Part shown: positions 16,608 to 27,225 of the stretch, piece by piece | Numbering within the stretch: position 1 is the stretch's first letter | Layout: each line of letters starts with the position of its first letter | NCBI RefSeq assembly: GCF_000284415.1 | Contig: NC_017059.1 | Location: 761,737-789,122, forward strand | Direction: 5' to 3' | DNA length: 27,386 nucleotides | DNA from: Pararhodospirillum photometricum DSM 122 | GTDB lineage: Bacteria > Pseudomonadota > Alphaproteobacteria > Rhodospirillales > Rhodospirillaceae | Made by a program: the position numbers and the translations under genes | The notes under the pieces: model-generated | Told to the model about the DNA's origin: nothing | The model's database searches: none | Seen by the model: the letters and a program-made list of their open reading frames with translations, nothing else

Positions 16608-18533
16608 ATGTCCGAGGAAACGCTTTCGTTCCAGGCCGAAGTTTCCAAGCTTCTCGATATTGTTGTTCACTCCCTGTATTCCGACCGGCAGATCTTCCTA
16701 CGCGAACTGATCTCCAACGCCTCCGACGCCTGCGACAAGCTGCGCTACGAGGGGCTGACCGACCCAGCCCTCCTGGAAGGCGAGGCCGGATTCACCATCC
16801 GCCTCGCGGTGGACAAGGACGCAGGAACCCTGACCATCGCCGACAATGGCATCGGCATGAGCCGTCAGGAATTGATCGATAACCTGGGGACCATCGCCCG
16901 CTCGGGCACCCAGGCCTTTGCCGAGGCCCTCAAGGCGCGCAAGGAGGAAGGGACCGACCTATCGCTGATCGGGCAGTTCGGCGTAGGCTTCTACTCCTCG
17001 TTCATGGTCGCCGAAAAAGTCGAGGTGGTGACCCGCCGGGCTGGGGAGGGCCATGGCTGGCGCTGGTCGTCCGACGGCAAGGGGGCGTTCAGCATCAGCG
17101 AGGCCCCCGACGCGACGCGCGGCGCCGCGATTACCTTGCACCTGCGCGATGACGCCCGCGAGTTCCTGGAGGAGCATCGGCTGCGCACCATTGTGCGGAC
17201 CTACTCAGATCACATCGCCATTCCCGTGATCTTGGCCCTGCCGGCGGACAAGGACGACGACGACGACAGCGACGCCCCGGCCGAGCCGCGCTTGGAAACC
17301 CTGAACGAGGCCAGCGCGCTGTGGACCCGCCCGCGTGACACCATCACGCCCGAGCAATACACGGCCTTCTATCGCCACGTGGCCCACGGCTTCGACGAAC
17401 CCTGGCACACCTTGCACTTCCGGGCTGAAGGGGTCATGGAGTACACGGCGCTCCTGTTCGTGCCCAAGGACAAGCCGTTTGATCTCTACACGCCCGAGCG
17501 CAAGCCGCGCATCAAGCTCTACGTCAACCGGGTGTTCATCACCGAGGAGTGCGAGAGCCTGCTGCCGTCTTATCTGCGCTTCGTGCGCGGCATTGTCGAT
17601 TCCACCGACTTGCCGCTCAACGTCAGCCGCGAGATGCTTCAGGAGGACCCGCGTCTGCGCAAGGTGCGCTCCACGTTGACGCGGCGCCTGCTCGACGACT
17701 TGGCCAAGCGCGCCAAGGACGACGAGGAAGAGTACCTGAGCTTCTGGTCCGCCTTCGGCGCCGTGCTCAAGGAAGGGCTCTACGAGGATTTCGAGCGCAA
17801 GGAGGATCTGCTGAAGCTGGCCCGCTTCCGCACCACCCTCTCGCCCACCCCCGTGAGCCTGGAGACCATCGCCGGACGGATGAAGGAGGGGCAGCAGGCC
17901 CTGTACTACGTCACCGGCGAAGACGGCGACGCCCTGGCCCGCAGCCCGCAGGTCGAAGGCTTCCGGGCGCGCGGCATCGAGGTGCTGTTGCTCACCGATC
18001 CCATCGACGAGTTCTGGGTCAGTGCCGTGCCCAGCGCGCACGACAAGCCACTGCGCCCGGTCGCGGCGGCCGGGGCCGACCTGGAGGCCCTGCCGCTGGT
18101 GGACGAAGACGGCGCCAAGAAAGACGAGGCCCCGGCCACCGAGGGCGACAAGCTCGACCGCCTCATCGCCGCACTGAAGGCGGCACTCGGCGACGAAGTG
18201 GCTGATGTCCGTGCGTCGAGCCGTCTCACCGACAGCCCGGTGTGCTTGGTGGCCAAGGAAGGCTCGCTCAGTCCGCATCTGCGCAAGCTCCTGAGCCAAG
18301 CCAACCAGAAGACCGACCTGCCCGACGACCGGGTGCTGGAGATCAATCCGCGTCATGCCCTGATCCGGGCCCTGGCCGAGCGCTGCTCGGGCGAGGGGAC
18401 GGCCCATGACGCCCGGGTGAGCGATGCCGCCCACTTGCTGATGGATCAGGCGCGCATTCTGGAAGGCGAGCCCCCGGCTGATGCCCTGGGCTTTGCCCGG
18501 CGCCTCACCGACGTTCTCCAAAACGCCCTGTAA
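16608..18533 (+). CDS. htpG: Hsp90-family chaperone HtpG
   Basis: ATP-dependent cytosolic chaperone of 641 aa, close to E. coli HtpG (624). GHKL ATPase motifs are present: ELISNASDACDKLRYE, DNGIGM and GQFGVGFYSSFMV. The middle domain has YTALLFVPKDKPFDLY, KLYVNRVFITEECE and PLNVSREMLQED, with the catalytic Arg region. The C-terminal dimerisation domain ends normally. A short acidic Asp run (DKDDDDDSDAP) sits where the charged linker lies in other Hsp90s. The ATG at 16608 begins the conserved N-terminus; AGAAGAG lies about 12 bases upstream. It is divergent from hpf and converges on the Spy-like gene, with a shared terminator. Confidence 0.97.
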   Translation: MSEETLSFQAEVSKLLDIVVHSLYSDRQIFLRELISNASDACDKLRYEGLTDPALLEGEAGFTIRLAVDKDAGTLTIADNGIGMSRQELIDNLGTIARSGTQAFAEALKARKEEGTDLSLIGQFGVGFYSSFMVAEKVEVVTRRAGEGHGWRWSSDGKGAFSISEAPDATRGAAITLHLRDDAREFLEEHRLRTIVRTYSDHIAIPVILALPADKDDDDDSDAPAEPRLETLNEASALWTRPRDTITPEQYTAFYRHVAHGFDEPWHTLHFRAEGVMEYTALLFVPKDKPFDLYTPERKPRIKLYVNRVFITEECESLLPSYLRFVRGIVDSTDLPLNVSREMLQEDPRLRKVRSTLTRRLLDDLAKRAKDDEEEYLSFWSAFGAVLKEGLYEDFERKEDLLKLARFRTTLSPTPVSLETIAGRMKEGQQALYYVTGEDGDALARSPQVEGFRARGIEVLLLTDPIDEFWVSAVPSAHDKPLRPVAAAGADLEALPLVDEDGAKKDEAPATEGDKLDRLIAALKAALGDEVADVRASSRLTDSPVCLVAKEGSLSPHLRKLLSQANQKTDLPDDRVLEINPRHALIRALAERCSGEGTAHDARVSDAAHLLMDQARILEGEPPADALGFARRLTDVLQNAL

Positions 18534-18551
18534 CCCCAACAACCGAAAGGT

Positions 18552-18587
18552 CTGGGGAGGCCGCCGCCTCCCCAGCCTTGTCTTTTT
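18552..18587 (+). terminator. Terminator between htpG and the Spy-like gene
   Basis: Ten-base arms CTGGGGAGGC (18552-18561) and GCCTCCCCAG (18566-18575) with loop CGCC, then CCTTGTC and TTTTT at 18583-18587. It lies 18 bases after the htpG stop. A copy of the recurrent terminator element. Confidence 0.85.
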
Positions 18588-18614
18588 ATCTCTGCCTTCC
18601 AGAAGCCCCAGGCT

Positions 18615-19043
18615 TCAGCGCATCGAGGGCAAGGCCGGCAGTTCGCGATCGAGAAGTTGGCGTTGGCCGGCGGTCATCAGGGCGGCCAGGGCCGAGCGCT
18701 TCTGATTGACTTCGTCGTGCACCTGCCCGCCCATCGCCTGCCGCTCGGCCCGGCCTTCGAGCCGCTCGGCGGGGGACGCTCCTTGCAAGGACGAGCGCAT
18801 CTGGGCGCGCATTGCCACGACGCTCGTTAAGGCGTCGGCGTAGTCTTGCCAAGCCTGGGTCTGTGCCGCCGTAATCCCCAATTTGGTTTTGAGCGCCGGC
18901 AGTTGGGCCGGATCGGGCAACATGGCTCCCCTCCCCTGCCCCGTCATTCCCATTCCCTGGCCCATTCCCTGAGCCAACACCACGGACGGCACGATGGCGA
19001 TGGCCAAAACCAGAGCCATTCTCCCCCAACAAGCTGCGATCAT
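18615..19043 (-). CDS. Spy/CpxP-like periplasmic protein (LTXXQ family)
   Basis: A 142-aa secreted protein. The signal peptide (MIAACWGRMALVLAIAIVPS...) probably ends after VVLA, with the mature protein starting QGMGQGMG in a Met/Gly-rich stretch. The mature part is helical and carries two LTxxQ-like motifs, LGITAAQTQAWQ (about 55-66) and LMTAGQRQLLDR, as in the Spy/CpxP group of periplasmic chaperones and metal-stress proteins. GGAGG lies 5 bases upstream of the ATG. The Met-rich start could bind copper, but that is speculation. It is convergent with htpG. Confidence 0.78.
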   Translation of the reverse strand: MIAACWGRMALVLAIAIVPSVVLAQGMGQGMGMTGQGRGAMLPDPAQLPALKTKLGITAAQTQAWQDYADALTSVVAMRAQMRSSLQGASPAERLEGRAERQAMGGQVHDEVNQKRSALAALMTAGQRQLLDRELPALPSMR

Positions 19044-19186
19044 GACACCCTCCAGATCTCAAGGTTGGGACGCACAGAGTATCTCAGAGTTTTTGCAAAG
19101 CCACATTGCGAATTGTCGTGACTCCAAATCGTCACGACTCAAAATCGGCCTATTTCAAGATCGTCAGGGGGAACGATGCCCCCAGG

Positions 19187-19219
19187 GAGGACCGCCACGC
19201 CCTCGCGGGGGCGGTCCTC
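19187..19219 (-). terminator. Hairpin downstream of the small unknown gene
   Basis: GAGGACCGCC (19187-19196) and GGCGGTCCTC (19210-19219) form a perfect 10-bp stem, 12 bases after the stop of the small minus-strand gene. There is no clear U-run, so it is a terminator candidate only. Confidence 0.45.
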
Positions 19220-19231
19220 TGGACGGGTCTC

Positions 19232-19465
19232 CTAGAGACCGAGGCGTCCGCGGGTATCCTGGATCAGCGAAGCCAGGCTCTCGTGGGCAACACGGTCGCT
19301 CACCATCAGGGACCGCATCACGTCATCCTCGAACAGATCGCGCAAACGAGGCTCCTCCGTCCCGGGATAAGGGTCGGGCCAGAGGCTCCGCTTGGCTCCT
19401 CCCCGCTCCCGGGAAGGGGCGCCAACACCGGAATCCCGGTGAACGCGCACGGCTGCCTGTTTCAT
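19232..19465 (-). CDS. Small protein of unknown function
   Basis: A 77-aa reading frame with a strong ribosome binding site (GGGAGGA about 8 bases before the ATG) and a hairpin after the stop, so probably a real gene. The N-terminal half is basic. The C-terminal half (about 45-77: LFEDDVMRSLMVSDRVAHESLASLIQDTR) looks like a folded helical domain with an acidic start. It resembles short uncharacterised proteins with an LMxSDxV...LxxLI pattern in Rhodospirillales, from memory only. No function can be assigned. It lies alone in a gene-poor stretch. Confidence 0.6.
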   Translation of the reverse strand: MKQAAVRVHRDSGVGAPSRERGGAKRSLWPDPYPGTEEPRLRDLFEDDVMRSLMVSDRVAHESLASLIQDTRGRLGL

Positions 19466-19943
19466 TGTCTCGTCCTCCCTTGGGGCTCATCGAGGAGCCC
19501 AATGCACCGCAGCTTCGAGGCCACGGCCTGTGGCCGGTCCAACCAAACGTGCGCGCCCCTCTCCTCAGAGGGCCGTCACCCCGGCGAGGACCAGCACTGC
19601 CTCATATGGTCTGAATTCGCCGCGATACCAGATCTCCAGTCAAAGACTGGATTAATTAGGACTCGAAATTAAAACCATCATAGGATAGTTGGTCGAGCGA
19701 TGCAAATGAACAAAGGGCTATAGATGTCATGAACCGGCCCAGTCTTTCCGTCATCACGTTGGGGATGAGGTAGGGCACGCCCTCCCCTCCCGTCAAGGGG
19801 GGAAACGACGTTCCGGGTGCTTAGACGACGGGACGCGATTTAAAATAACCATTTTGTAATATGGGGTTAGGGTCTGCCCCCTGGGGGGACGTCCGGGCGC
19901 GAGGGCGAAACATGCCCCAAGATCCCCCCCCCGGAAAGTCCCC
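19466..19943. other. Gene-poor, partly AT-rich intergenic stretch
   Basis: Between the small unknown gene and the first TauE gene there is no convincing gene. About 19620-19780 is clearly richer in A and T than the surroundings, with ATTAATTAG and a TCCAGTC/GACTGGA hairpin at 19635-19651. At 19729 an ATG opens 14 codons reading MNRPSLSVITLGMR, resembling the first strand of a VOC/glyoxalase-fold protein, and then stops. This may be a decayed insertion or gene remnant. Confidence 0.4.
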
Positions 19944-20687
19944 TCACCCGACGGCGGCCCGCAAGACCATCTCGCCGCCCAGCGCCAACAGCCCCCCAAA
20001 AAACAACCGCCGGAAGGTCGCGGGCGAGGCCAGACGCCGCAGGCGAGCCCCCAGCGCCATGCCAACCAAGGCCGGCCCCACCGCCAGCGCCGACCAGCCC
20101 AGGGCCGACACCGGCAAACGCCCGCCCGCCGCCAGCACCGCGGCCAGGGCCAGGGTGGAGACACTGAAGGACAGCCCCAAAGCCTGGACCAGACGGCCCC
20201 GGTCGAGTCCCAAGGTCGCCAGATAGGGCACCGCCGGCAGGACGAACACCCCGGTCGCCCCGGTGAGAAGACCGGTGAGTCCCCCGACGCCAGCACTCCA
20301 CCCCCATCCTTCCCGGGGGCGGCGGGAGGGTCGGGGACCCCGCAGGCCGCCCCCGGCATAGATCATCAAGGTCAGGCCCAGGAGCCCCCGGACCAAGCGG
20401 GGATCGCCCCCCATCAAGGGAGCGCCCAGGACGGTCCCGACCACGATGCCGGCCAGCAGCGGAGCCAGGCGGCGCAGCAAGGGGCCCACCGGCCCGCCAT
20501 GGCCGGCTTGCCAGAGGTTGGTGAGCAGCGAGGGCAGCAGCAAAAGCGCCGCGCTCGCCGCCGGGTCGAGGAACAGGCCCAGCAGGCCCATCGCCAGCGT
20601 CGGCAGCCCCAACCCGAGGAGACCCTTGACCATCCCGGCGGCCAGGAAGATCACGGTCAGGGGGAGAAGAAGAGAAGGATCTGTCAT
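19944..20687 (-). CDS. TauE/SafE-family transporter, copy 1
   Basis: A 247-aa inner-membrane protein of the TauE/SafE (sulfite/organosulfonate exporter-like) family. About eight hydrophobic segments are seen in two halves. The first half has GMVKGLLGLGLPTLAMGLLGLFLDP and VGTVLGAPLMGGDPRLVRGLLG; the second has GGLTGLLTGATGVFVLPAVPYLATLGLDRGRLVQALGLSF. These are the family's two repeated motifs. The start at 20687 is chosen because the conserved N-terminus MTDPSLLLPL is shared with copy 2; longer upstream reading runs through the LysR gene in antisense. It is divergent from the LysR gene with 106 bases between. The substrate cannot be read from the sequence. Confidence 0.88.
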   Translation of the reverse strand: MTDPSLLLPLTVIFLAAGMVKGLLGLGLPTLAMGLLGLFLDPAASAALLLLPSLLTNLWQAGHGGPVGPLLRRLAPLLAGIVVGTVLGAPLMGGDPRLVRGLLGLTLMIYAGGGLRGPRPSRRPREGWGWSAGVGGLTGLLTGATGVFVLPAVPYLATLGLDRGRLVQALGLSFSVSTLALAAVLAAGGRLPVSALGWSALAVGPALVGMALGARLRRLASPATFRRLFFGGLLALGGEMVLRAAVG

Positions 20688-20715
20688 GGCAAGAGTGTGA
20701 GCACCCTTGGGTAGG

Positions 20716-20734
20716 CAGACAATGCGTCTTTCCT
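20716..20734. promoter_or_regulatory. Candidate LysR operator upstream of TauE copy 1
   Basis: CAGACAATGCGTCTTTCCT contains the dyad AGAC-N5-GTCT and fits a LysR-type T-N11-A layout loosely. It starts 29 bases upstream of the transporter ATG and is repeated almost exactly at the same distance before copy 2. It lies in the shared region with the divergent LysR gene. Confidence 0.55.
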
Positions 20735-20793
20735 TGAGGGAGCCTCTGCCGTAGCAAGAGGGTGGGACGGAAACGGCGGCAAGGAGGCGGCGG

Positions 20794-21660
20794 ATGGATC
20801 TTGTGGATCTGAGGGTGTTCGTCCGGGTGGTGGACCAAGGCTCGATCACCCGGGGTGCGCAGGACGTCGGCCTGTCGCTGCCGGCGGCCAGCGCCCGGAT
20901 CCGCGCCTTGGAGGCCGAGGCCGGCGTGGTGCTGCTGGAGCGCCAGCGGCGCGGCGTGGTGCCGACCCCGGCCGGCCTCACCTTGCTGCGCCACGCTCGG
21001 GTGATCTTGCGCCAGATGCGCGACCTGCACGACGCCCTCGACGACGAAGCGCGCCGCCTGAGCGGGGCGGTGCGACTGGTGGCCAACACGGCAGCCCTGG
21101 CCGAGGCCCTGCCCGAGCGGCTGGCCGCGTTCCTGCGCGCCTCCCCGTCCCTGACCTTGGATCTGGAAGAGCGCCCCAGCGTGGAAGGGGCGCGTGACGT
21201 GCGCGAGGGACGGGCCGATCTGGCGATCATCGCCGACAGCGCCGACACCGAGGGCCTGACGACCGCCTTGTTTCATCTCGACCGGCTGATGCTGGCGGTC
21301 CCGTCCGGCCATCCTCTGGCGGCGCGCGCCCAGGTGGCCTTTGCCGAGGCGCTGGACAATCCGTTCCTTGGCCTGGGCGCCGAGCGGGCCTTGCAGCGCC
21401 ATTTGAGCGCCCAGGCCCGGCGCCTGGGGCATCCGCTGCATCTCCGGGCCCGCCTGCCCTCCCTGGAGGGGGTGTGCCGTCTGGTCGCCGGTCAGGCGGG
21501 GGTGGCGGTGGTGCCCAACCCGGCCCACCCGCTGGCCCTGCCCGTGGTTCTTGTCCCCCTGTCCGATCCCTGGGCCACGCGCCGTCTCCTGTTGGCCTCG
21601 GGACCTCTCGAGCACCTTTCCCGCCCGGCGCAAACGCTTCGGCATTTCTTGCTGACCTGA
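20794..21660 (+). CDS. LysR-family transcriptional regulator
   Basis: A 288-aa regulator. The N-terminal winged helix-turn-helix spans about residues 1-60 (LRVFVRVVDQGSITRGAQDVGLS then SARIRALEAEAGVVLLER). A linker helix is followed by a periplasmic-binding-protein-like effector domain (about 90-285, with GRADLAIIADSADTEGL and PSLEGVCRLVAGQAGVAVVP). GGAGG occurs a few bases before the ATG. It is divergent from TauE copy 1, and its 3' end faces the 3' end of TauE copy 2. Control of both transporters is inferred from the shared dyad motif. The inducer is unknown, perhaps a sulfur or organic anion. Confidence 0.93.
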   Translation: MDLVDLRVFVRVVDQGSITRGAQDVGLSLPAASARIRALEAEAGVVLLERQRRGVVPTPAGLTLLRHARVILRQMRDLHDALDDEARRLSGAVRLVANTAALAEALPERLAAFLRASPSLTLDLEERPSVEGARDVREGRADLAIIADSADTEGLTTALFHLDRLMLAVPSGHPLAARAQVAFAEALDNPFLGLGAERALQRHLSAQARRLGHPLHLRARLPSLEGVCRLVAGQAGVAVVPNPAHPLALPVVLVPLSDPWATRRLLLASGPLEHLSRPAQTLRHFLLT

Positions 21661-21786
21661 GGCGAGGCCCCCTCTCCCCCTGTGTCCCCGCCGTTCAGAC
21701 CGTCGCCTCCCTGACCCGGGGCCGAACCAGGAGGTAGGAAGGCAGGGGACGCGGCAGGGCCGAGGGGCGCCACCAACAGCCTCCCT

Positions 21787-22576
21787 TCAAACAACGACGG
21801 CACTGAGAAGCATCGCGCCTCCGAGCACCAGCAGCCCGCCAAAAAACAACCGGCGGAAGGTGACCTTCGACGCCAAGCGCCGCAGCCGGACCCCCATCAT
21901 CATGCCCGCCAGGGCCGGCACCAGCGCGAGCGCGCCCCCCCCCACGCCCCGCCCCCGCCCCCGGCAAGCGATCGCCCCCAGCCAGAACGCCGGCCAGGGC
22001 GAGGGGGGAAACACGCGACATCCCCGAGGACTGCACCAGCCGTTCCCACTCCCCCACCAAGGGGGCCAGAGACGGCACCGCAGACAGTATGAATACCCCA
22101 GTCGCCCCGGTCAGAACGCCGGTGATCACCCCGCCCCAGGTGCGCCATCCCCAGGGGACCCGGGAGCGTCGGGAGCGTCGGGAGGAGCGGGACGGCCGGG
22201 AAGAGCGGGAAGAGCGGGAAGGGCGCAGACCTCTCACGGCATAGACCATCATGGTCAGACCCAGCACCCCCCGGACCAGGCGGGGATCCCCCTCCATCAA
22301 GGGGGCTCCCAGCGCCGCCCCGACCACGATGCCGCCAAGGAACGGGGCCAACCGGCGCAGCACGGGGCCGACCGGTCCTCTGGGGCCGGTTTGCCAAACG
22401 TCGGTGACCAGCGAGGGCAGCAGCAAAAGCGCGGCGCTCGCCGCCGGGTCCAGGAGCAAGCCCACCAGCCCCATGGCCAGCGTCGGCAGGCCCAGACCTA
22501 GGCCCAAGAAGCCCTTGAGCATCCCGGTGGCCAGGAAAATTAGCAGTGGGGAGAGAAGAGAAGAGGGATCTGTCAT
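21787..22576 (-). CDS. TauE/SafE-family transporter, copy 2 (frameshifted)
   Basis: Paralogue of the transporter on the other side of the LysR gene, sharing MTDPS, LGLPTLAMGL, LLDPAASAALLLLPSL and APLM-GDPRLVRG. The ATG at 22576 is in the same context as copy 1. Two oddities occur. Residues 118-139 of the central cytoplasmic loop are an expanded Arg/Ser-rich run encoded by 9-bp DNA repeats. After VLAGGDRLPGAGAG the frame shifts in a nine-base G run (plus-strand C9 at 21935-21943). The true C-terminus (PALAGMMMGVRLRRLAS...FFGGLLVLGG) lies one frame over and ends at 21787. Read unshifted, the protein would end at 21695 with an unrelated tail. It is either a sequencing error, a slippage tract or decay. 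Confidence 0.8.
22160..22228 (-). repeat. 9-bp repeat tract in TauE copy 2
   Basis: Units like GGGAAGAGC and GGGAGCGTC on the plus strand repeat with a 9-base period about seven times. On the coding strand they give an Arg-Ser-Ser-type repeat in the loop between the two halves of the transporter. Copy 1 has only a short Arg/Pro segment there. Confidence 0.75.
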
Positions 22577-22604
22577 GGAAAGAGTGTGGCCGGAGTGGAC
22601 CAGC

Positions 22605-22623
22605 CAGACAATGTGTCTTTCCT
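22605..22623. promoter_or_regulatory. Candidate LysR operator upstream of TauE copy 2
   Basis: CAGACAATGTGTCTTTCCT contains the perfect dyad AGACA-ATG-TGTCT and starts 29 bases upstream of the ATG. It differs at one base from the copy-1 motif. Flanking AAGAGTGTG next to the start codon is also shared. Confidence 0.55.
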
Positions 22624-22674
22624 GCTGAATGACATCCGCTGAAAAAAGAGACGGCTCTTCAGGAAAGGAGGGGT

Positions 22675-22697
22675 CTGGGGAGGCCCCGCCTCCCCAG
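22675..22697 (-). terminator. Terminator after eno
   Basis: Arms CTGGGGAGGC (22675-22684) and GCCTCCCCAG (22688-22697) with a 3-base loop. It begins 17 bases beyond the eno stop, and the minus-strand continuation is ACCCCTCCTTTCC. A copy of the recurrent element. Confidence 0.75.
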
Positions 22698-22713
22698 CCT
22701 TCGTGTTCGCAGA

Positions 22714-24009
<1,296 letters not shown>

Positions 24010-24852
24010 TCAGAGATGGACGGGATGACGTTTGGCAAGGGCATCAAGGGCGCTCAAGACCGTCAGCAGGTCCGGCATATCCTTGAGCGCCAGCATGGTA
24101 GCCCCATCGGACGGCGCCTGATCGGGGTTGGGATGGGTCTCGATGAACACCCCGGCGACCCCCACCGCCACGGCGGCGCGAGCCAACACCGGGGCAAAGG
24201 CGCGGTCGCCGCCCGAGGCACCGCCCAGGCCGCCCGGGGCCTGCACGGCATGGGTGGCATCCATGATCACCGGACAGCCGGTGTCGCGGGCCATGAGAGG
24301 CAGGCTGCGCATGTCGGCCACCAAGGTGTTGTAGCCAAACGAGACGCCGCGCTCGGTCAGAAGGATGCGGTCATTGCCGGTGCTCTCGACCTTGGCGACG
24401 CCGTGCGGCATGTCCCAAGGCGCCAGGAACTGGCCCTTCTTGATATTCACAGCCGCCCGGGTGGCCCCAGCGGCCAGCAACAAGTCGGTCTGACGGCTGA
24501 GGAAGGCAGGAATTTGCAAGATATCGACGGCCTCGGCCACCGGGGCGCATTGGCTGGCCTCGTGGACATCGGTCAGCACCGGCAGGCCCAGGCTCTCACG
24601 GATCTCGGCGAAGACCGGCAGCGCGGCCTCCAGCCCCAGGCCGCGCTTCCCCGAGAGCGAGGTGCGGTTGGCCTTGTCGAACGAGGTCTTGAACACCAGG
24701 GGCACGCCGGCCGCCTGGGTCATCGCCTGAAGCGCGCTCGCCACCTCCAAGGCGTGGGCACGGCTTTCCATCTGGCAGGGCCCGGCAATCAGCACGAACG
24801 GCAGATCGTTGCCGAACGTGACCGGGCCCACCTTCACGTGACGGGGCTCCAT
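24010..24852 (-). CDS. kdsA: 3-deoxy-8-phosphooctulonate synthase (KDO-8-P synthase)
   Basis: A 280-aa enzyme condensing phosphoenolpyruvate and arabinose-5-phosphate to KDO-8-phosphate for lipopolysaccharide core synthesis. The TIM-barrel has IAGPCQMES near the N-terminus, FKTSFDKANRTS, TDVHEASQ, DILQIPAFLSRQTDLL, NIKKGQFLAPWDM and FIETHPNPDQAPSDG. The ATG at 24852 has AGGAGG 5 bases upstream and starts the conserved MEPRHVKVG; the open frame continues 13 residues further without support. It lies between pyrG and eno, the usual alphaproteobacterial order. A terminator-like element lies upstream, between it and pyrG. Confidence 0.97.
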   Translation of the reverse strand: MEPRHVKVGPVTFGNDLPFVLIAGPCQMESRAHALEVASALQAMTQAAGVPLVFKTSFDKANRTSLSGKRGLGLEAALPVFAEIRESLGLPVLTDVHEASQCAPVAEAVDILQIPAFLSRQTDLLLAAGATRAAVNIKKGQFLAPWDMPHGVAKVESTGNDRILLTERGVSFGYNTLVADMRSLPLMARDTGCPVIMDATHAVQAPGGLGGASGGDRAFAPVLARAAVAVGVAGVFIETHPNPDQAPSDGATMLALKDMPDLLTVLSALDALAKRHPVHL

Positions 24853-24948
24853 CGGCCCTCCTTGTTTGTTGCGAGCCGGTTTATAGCACACGATGTCCGG
24901 TTTGACTCATACGAGCTTGCACACCCAGCCCTCTCGGGACGGAGGGGC

Positions 24949-24971
24949 CTGGGGAGGCCCCGCCTCCCCAG
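24949..24971 (-). terminator. Terminator-like element between pyrG and kdsA
   Basis: Arms CTGGGGAGGC (24949-24958) and GCCTCCCCAG (24962-24971), loop CCC, 16 bases after the pyrG stop. Because kdsA lies downstream on the same strand, it may attenuate rather than end the operon, and kdsA may need its own promoter. Confidence 0.7.
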
Positions 24972-24986
24972 CCTATCTCTCTGCCC

Positions 24987-26633
<1,647 letters not shown>

Positions 26634-26745
26634 CTAAACTCGGAACGTCACCAGGGGCGCCATCCCACCCGGGGGCACCCTCTGGAAAGCGATGATTTGG
26701 TGGTCCCCACCCCAGGGCAGGGACCGGATCTTGACGCACCCGGCC

Positions 26746-27225
26746 TTACTGACCCTGCGGCGCCGGCGTGCCGGACGATCCCGGCGCGGGAGCGGCTTCG
26801 GTCGCGGGGGCGACAGGAGCCGCCTCGCTCACCGGGGCGCTCGGGGCGGTCTGCGGCGCGGCGGTCTCCGAAGCGGGAGCCGGCGAGGCAGGGGCCGGAA
26901 CGGCATCGGTCGCCACGGGCGGAGCCGGGAGGGCCGGCGTGGCCGGCGGGGTCATGGGCACCTCGGCCCCGTCGAGCACCGATGAGCGACCCGACTCCTT
27001 ATTATGATGCCCCGACAGCATGGCCAACGCCAGACTGGTGATCATGAAAGCCGCGGCCAACAGACCGGTCAAACGGGTGAGCAGGTTGCCGGCCTGCCGT
27101 CCGGTCATCAACCCACCCCCGCCGCCGCCGATGCCCAGCGCGCCACCTTCCGCCCGCTGCAACAAAATAAGAGCAACCATGGCGATGGCGATAATGAGAT
27201 GGATGACCAGGATGACCGTAATCAT
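26746..27225 (-). CDS. secG: Preprotein translocase subunit SecG
   Basis: Inner-membrane accessory subunit of the SecYEG channel. The 159-aa protein has two membrane segments (about residues 2-22 and 52-72) flanking the conserved cytoplasmic loop (LLQRAEGGALGIGGGG...). An unusually long Pro/Ala-rich tail follows (about 85-159), a feature of many alphaproteobacterial SecG proteins. The ATG at 27225 starts the conserved MITVILVIH; a longer open frame upstream has no matching sequence. First gene of the secG-pyrG-kdsA-eno series; tpiA, often upstream, is not visible in the last 160 bases. Confidence 0.93.
   Translation of the reverse strand: MITVILVIHLIIAIAMVALILLQRAEGGALGIGGGGGGLMTGRQAGNLLTRLTGLLAAAFMITSLALAMLSGHHNKESGRSSVLDGAEVPMTPPATPALPAPPVATDAVPAPASPAPASETAAPQTAPSAPVSEAAPVAPATEAAPAPGSSGTPAPQGQ

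Noticed and set aside
20688..21645. Long minus-strand frames running from TauE copy 1 through the LysR gene
   Set aside because: They are antisense shadows in GC-rich DNA; the LysR protein on the other strand has full family features.
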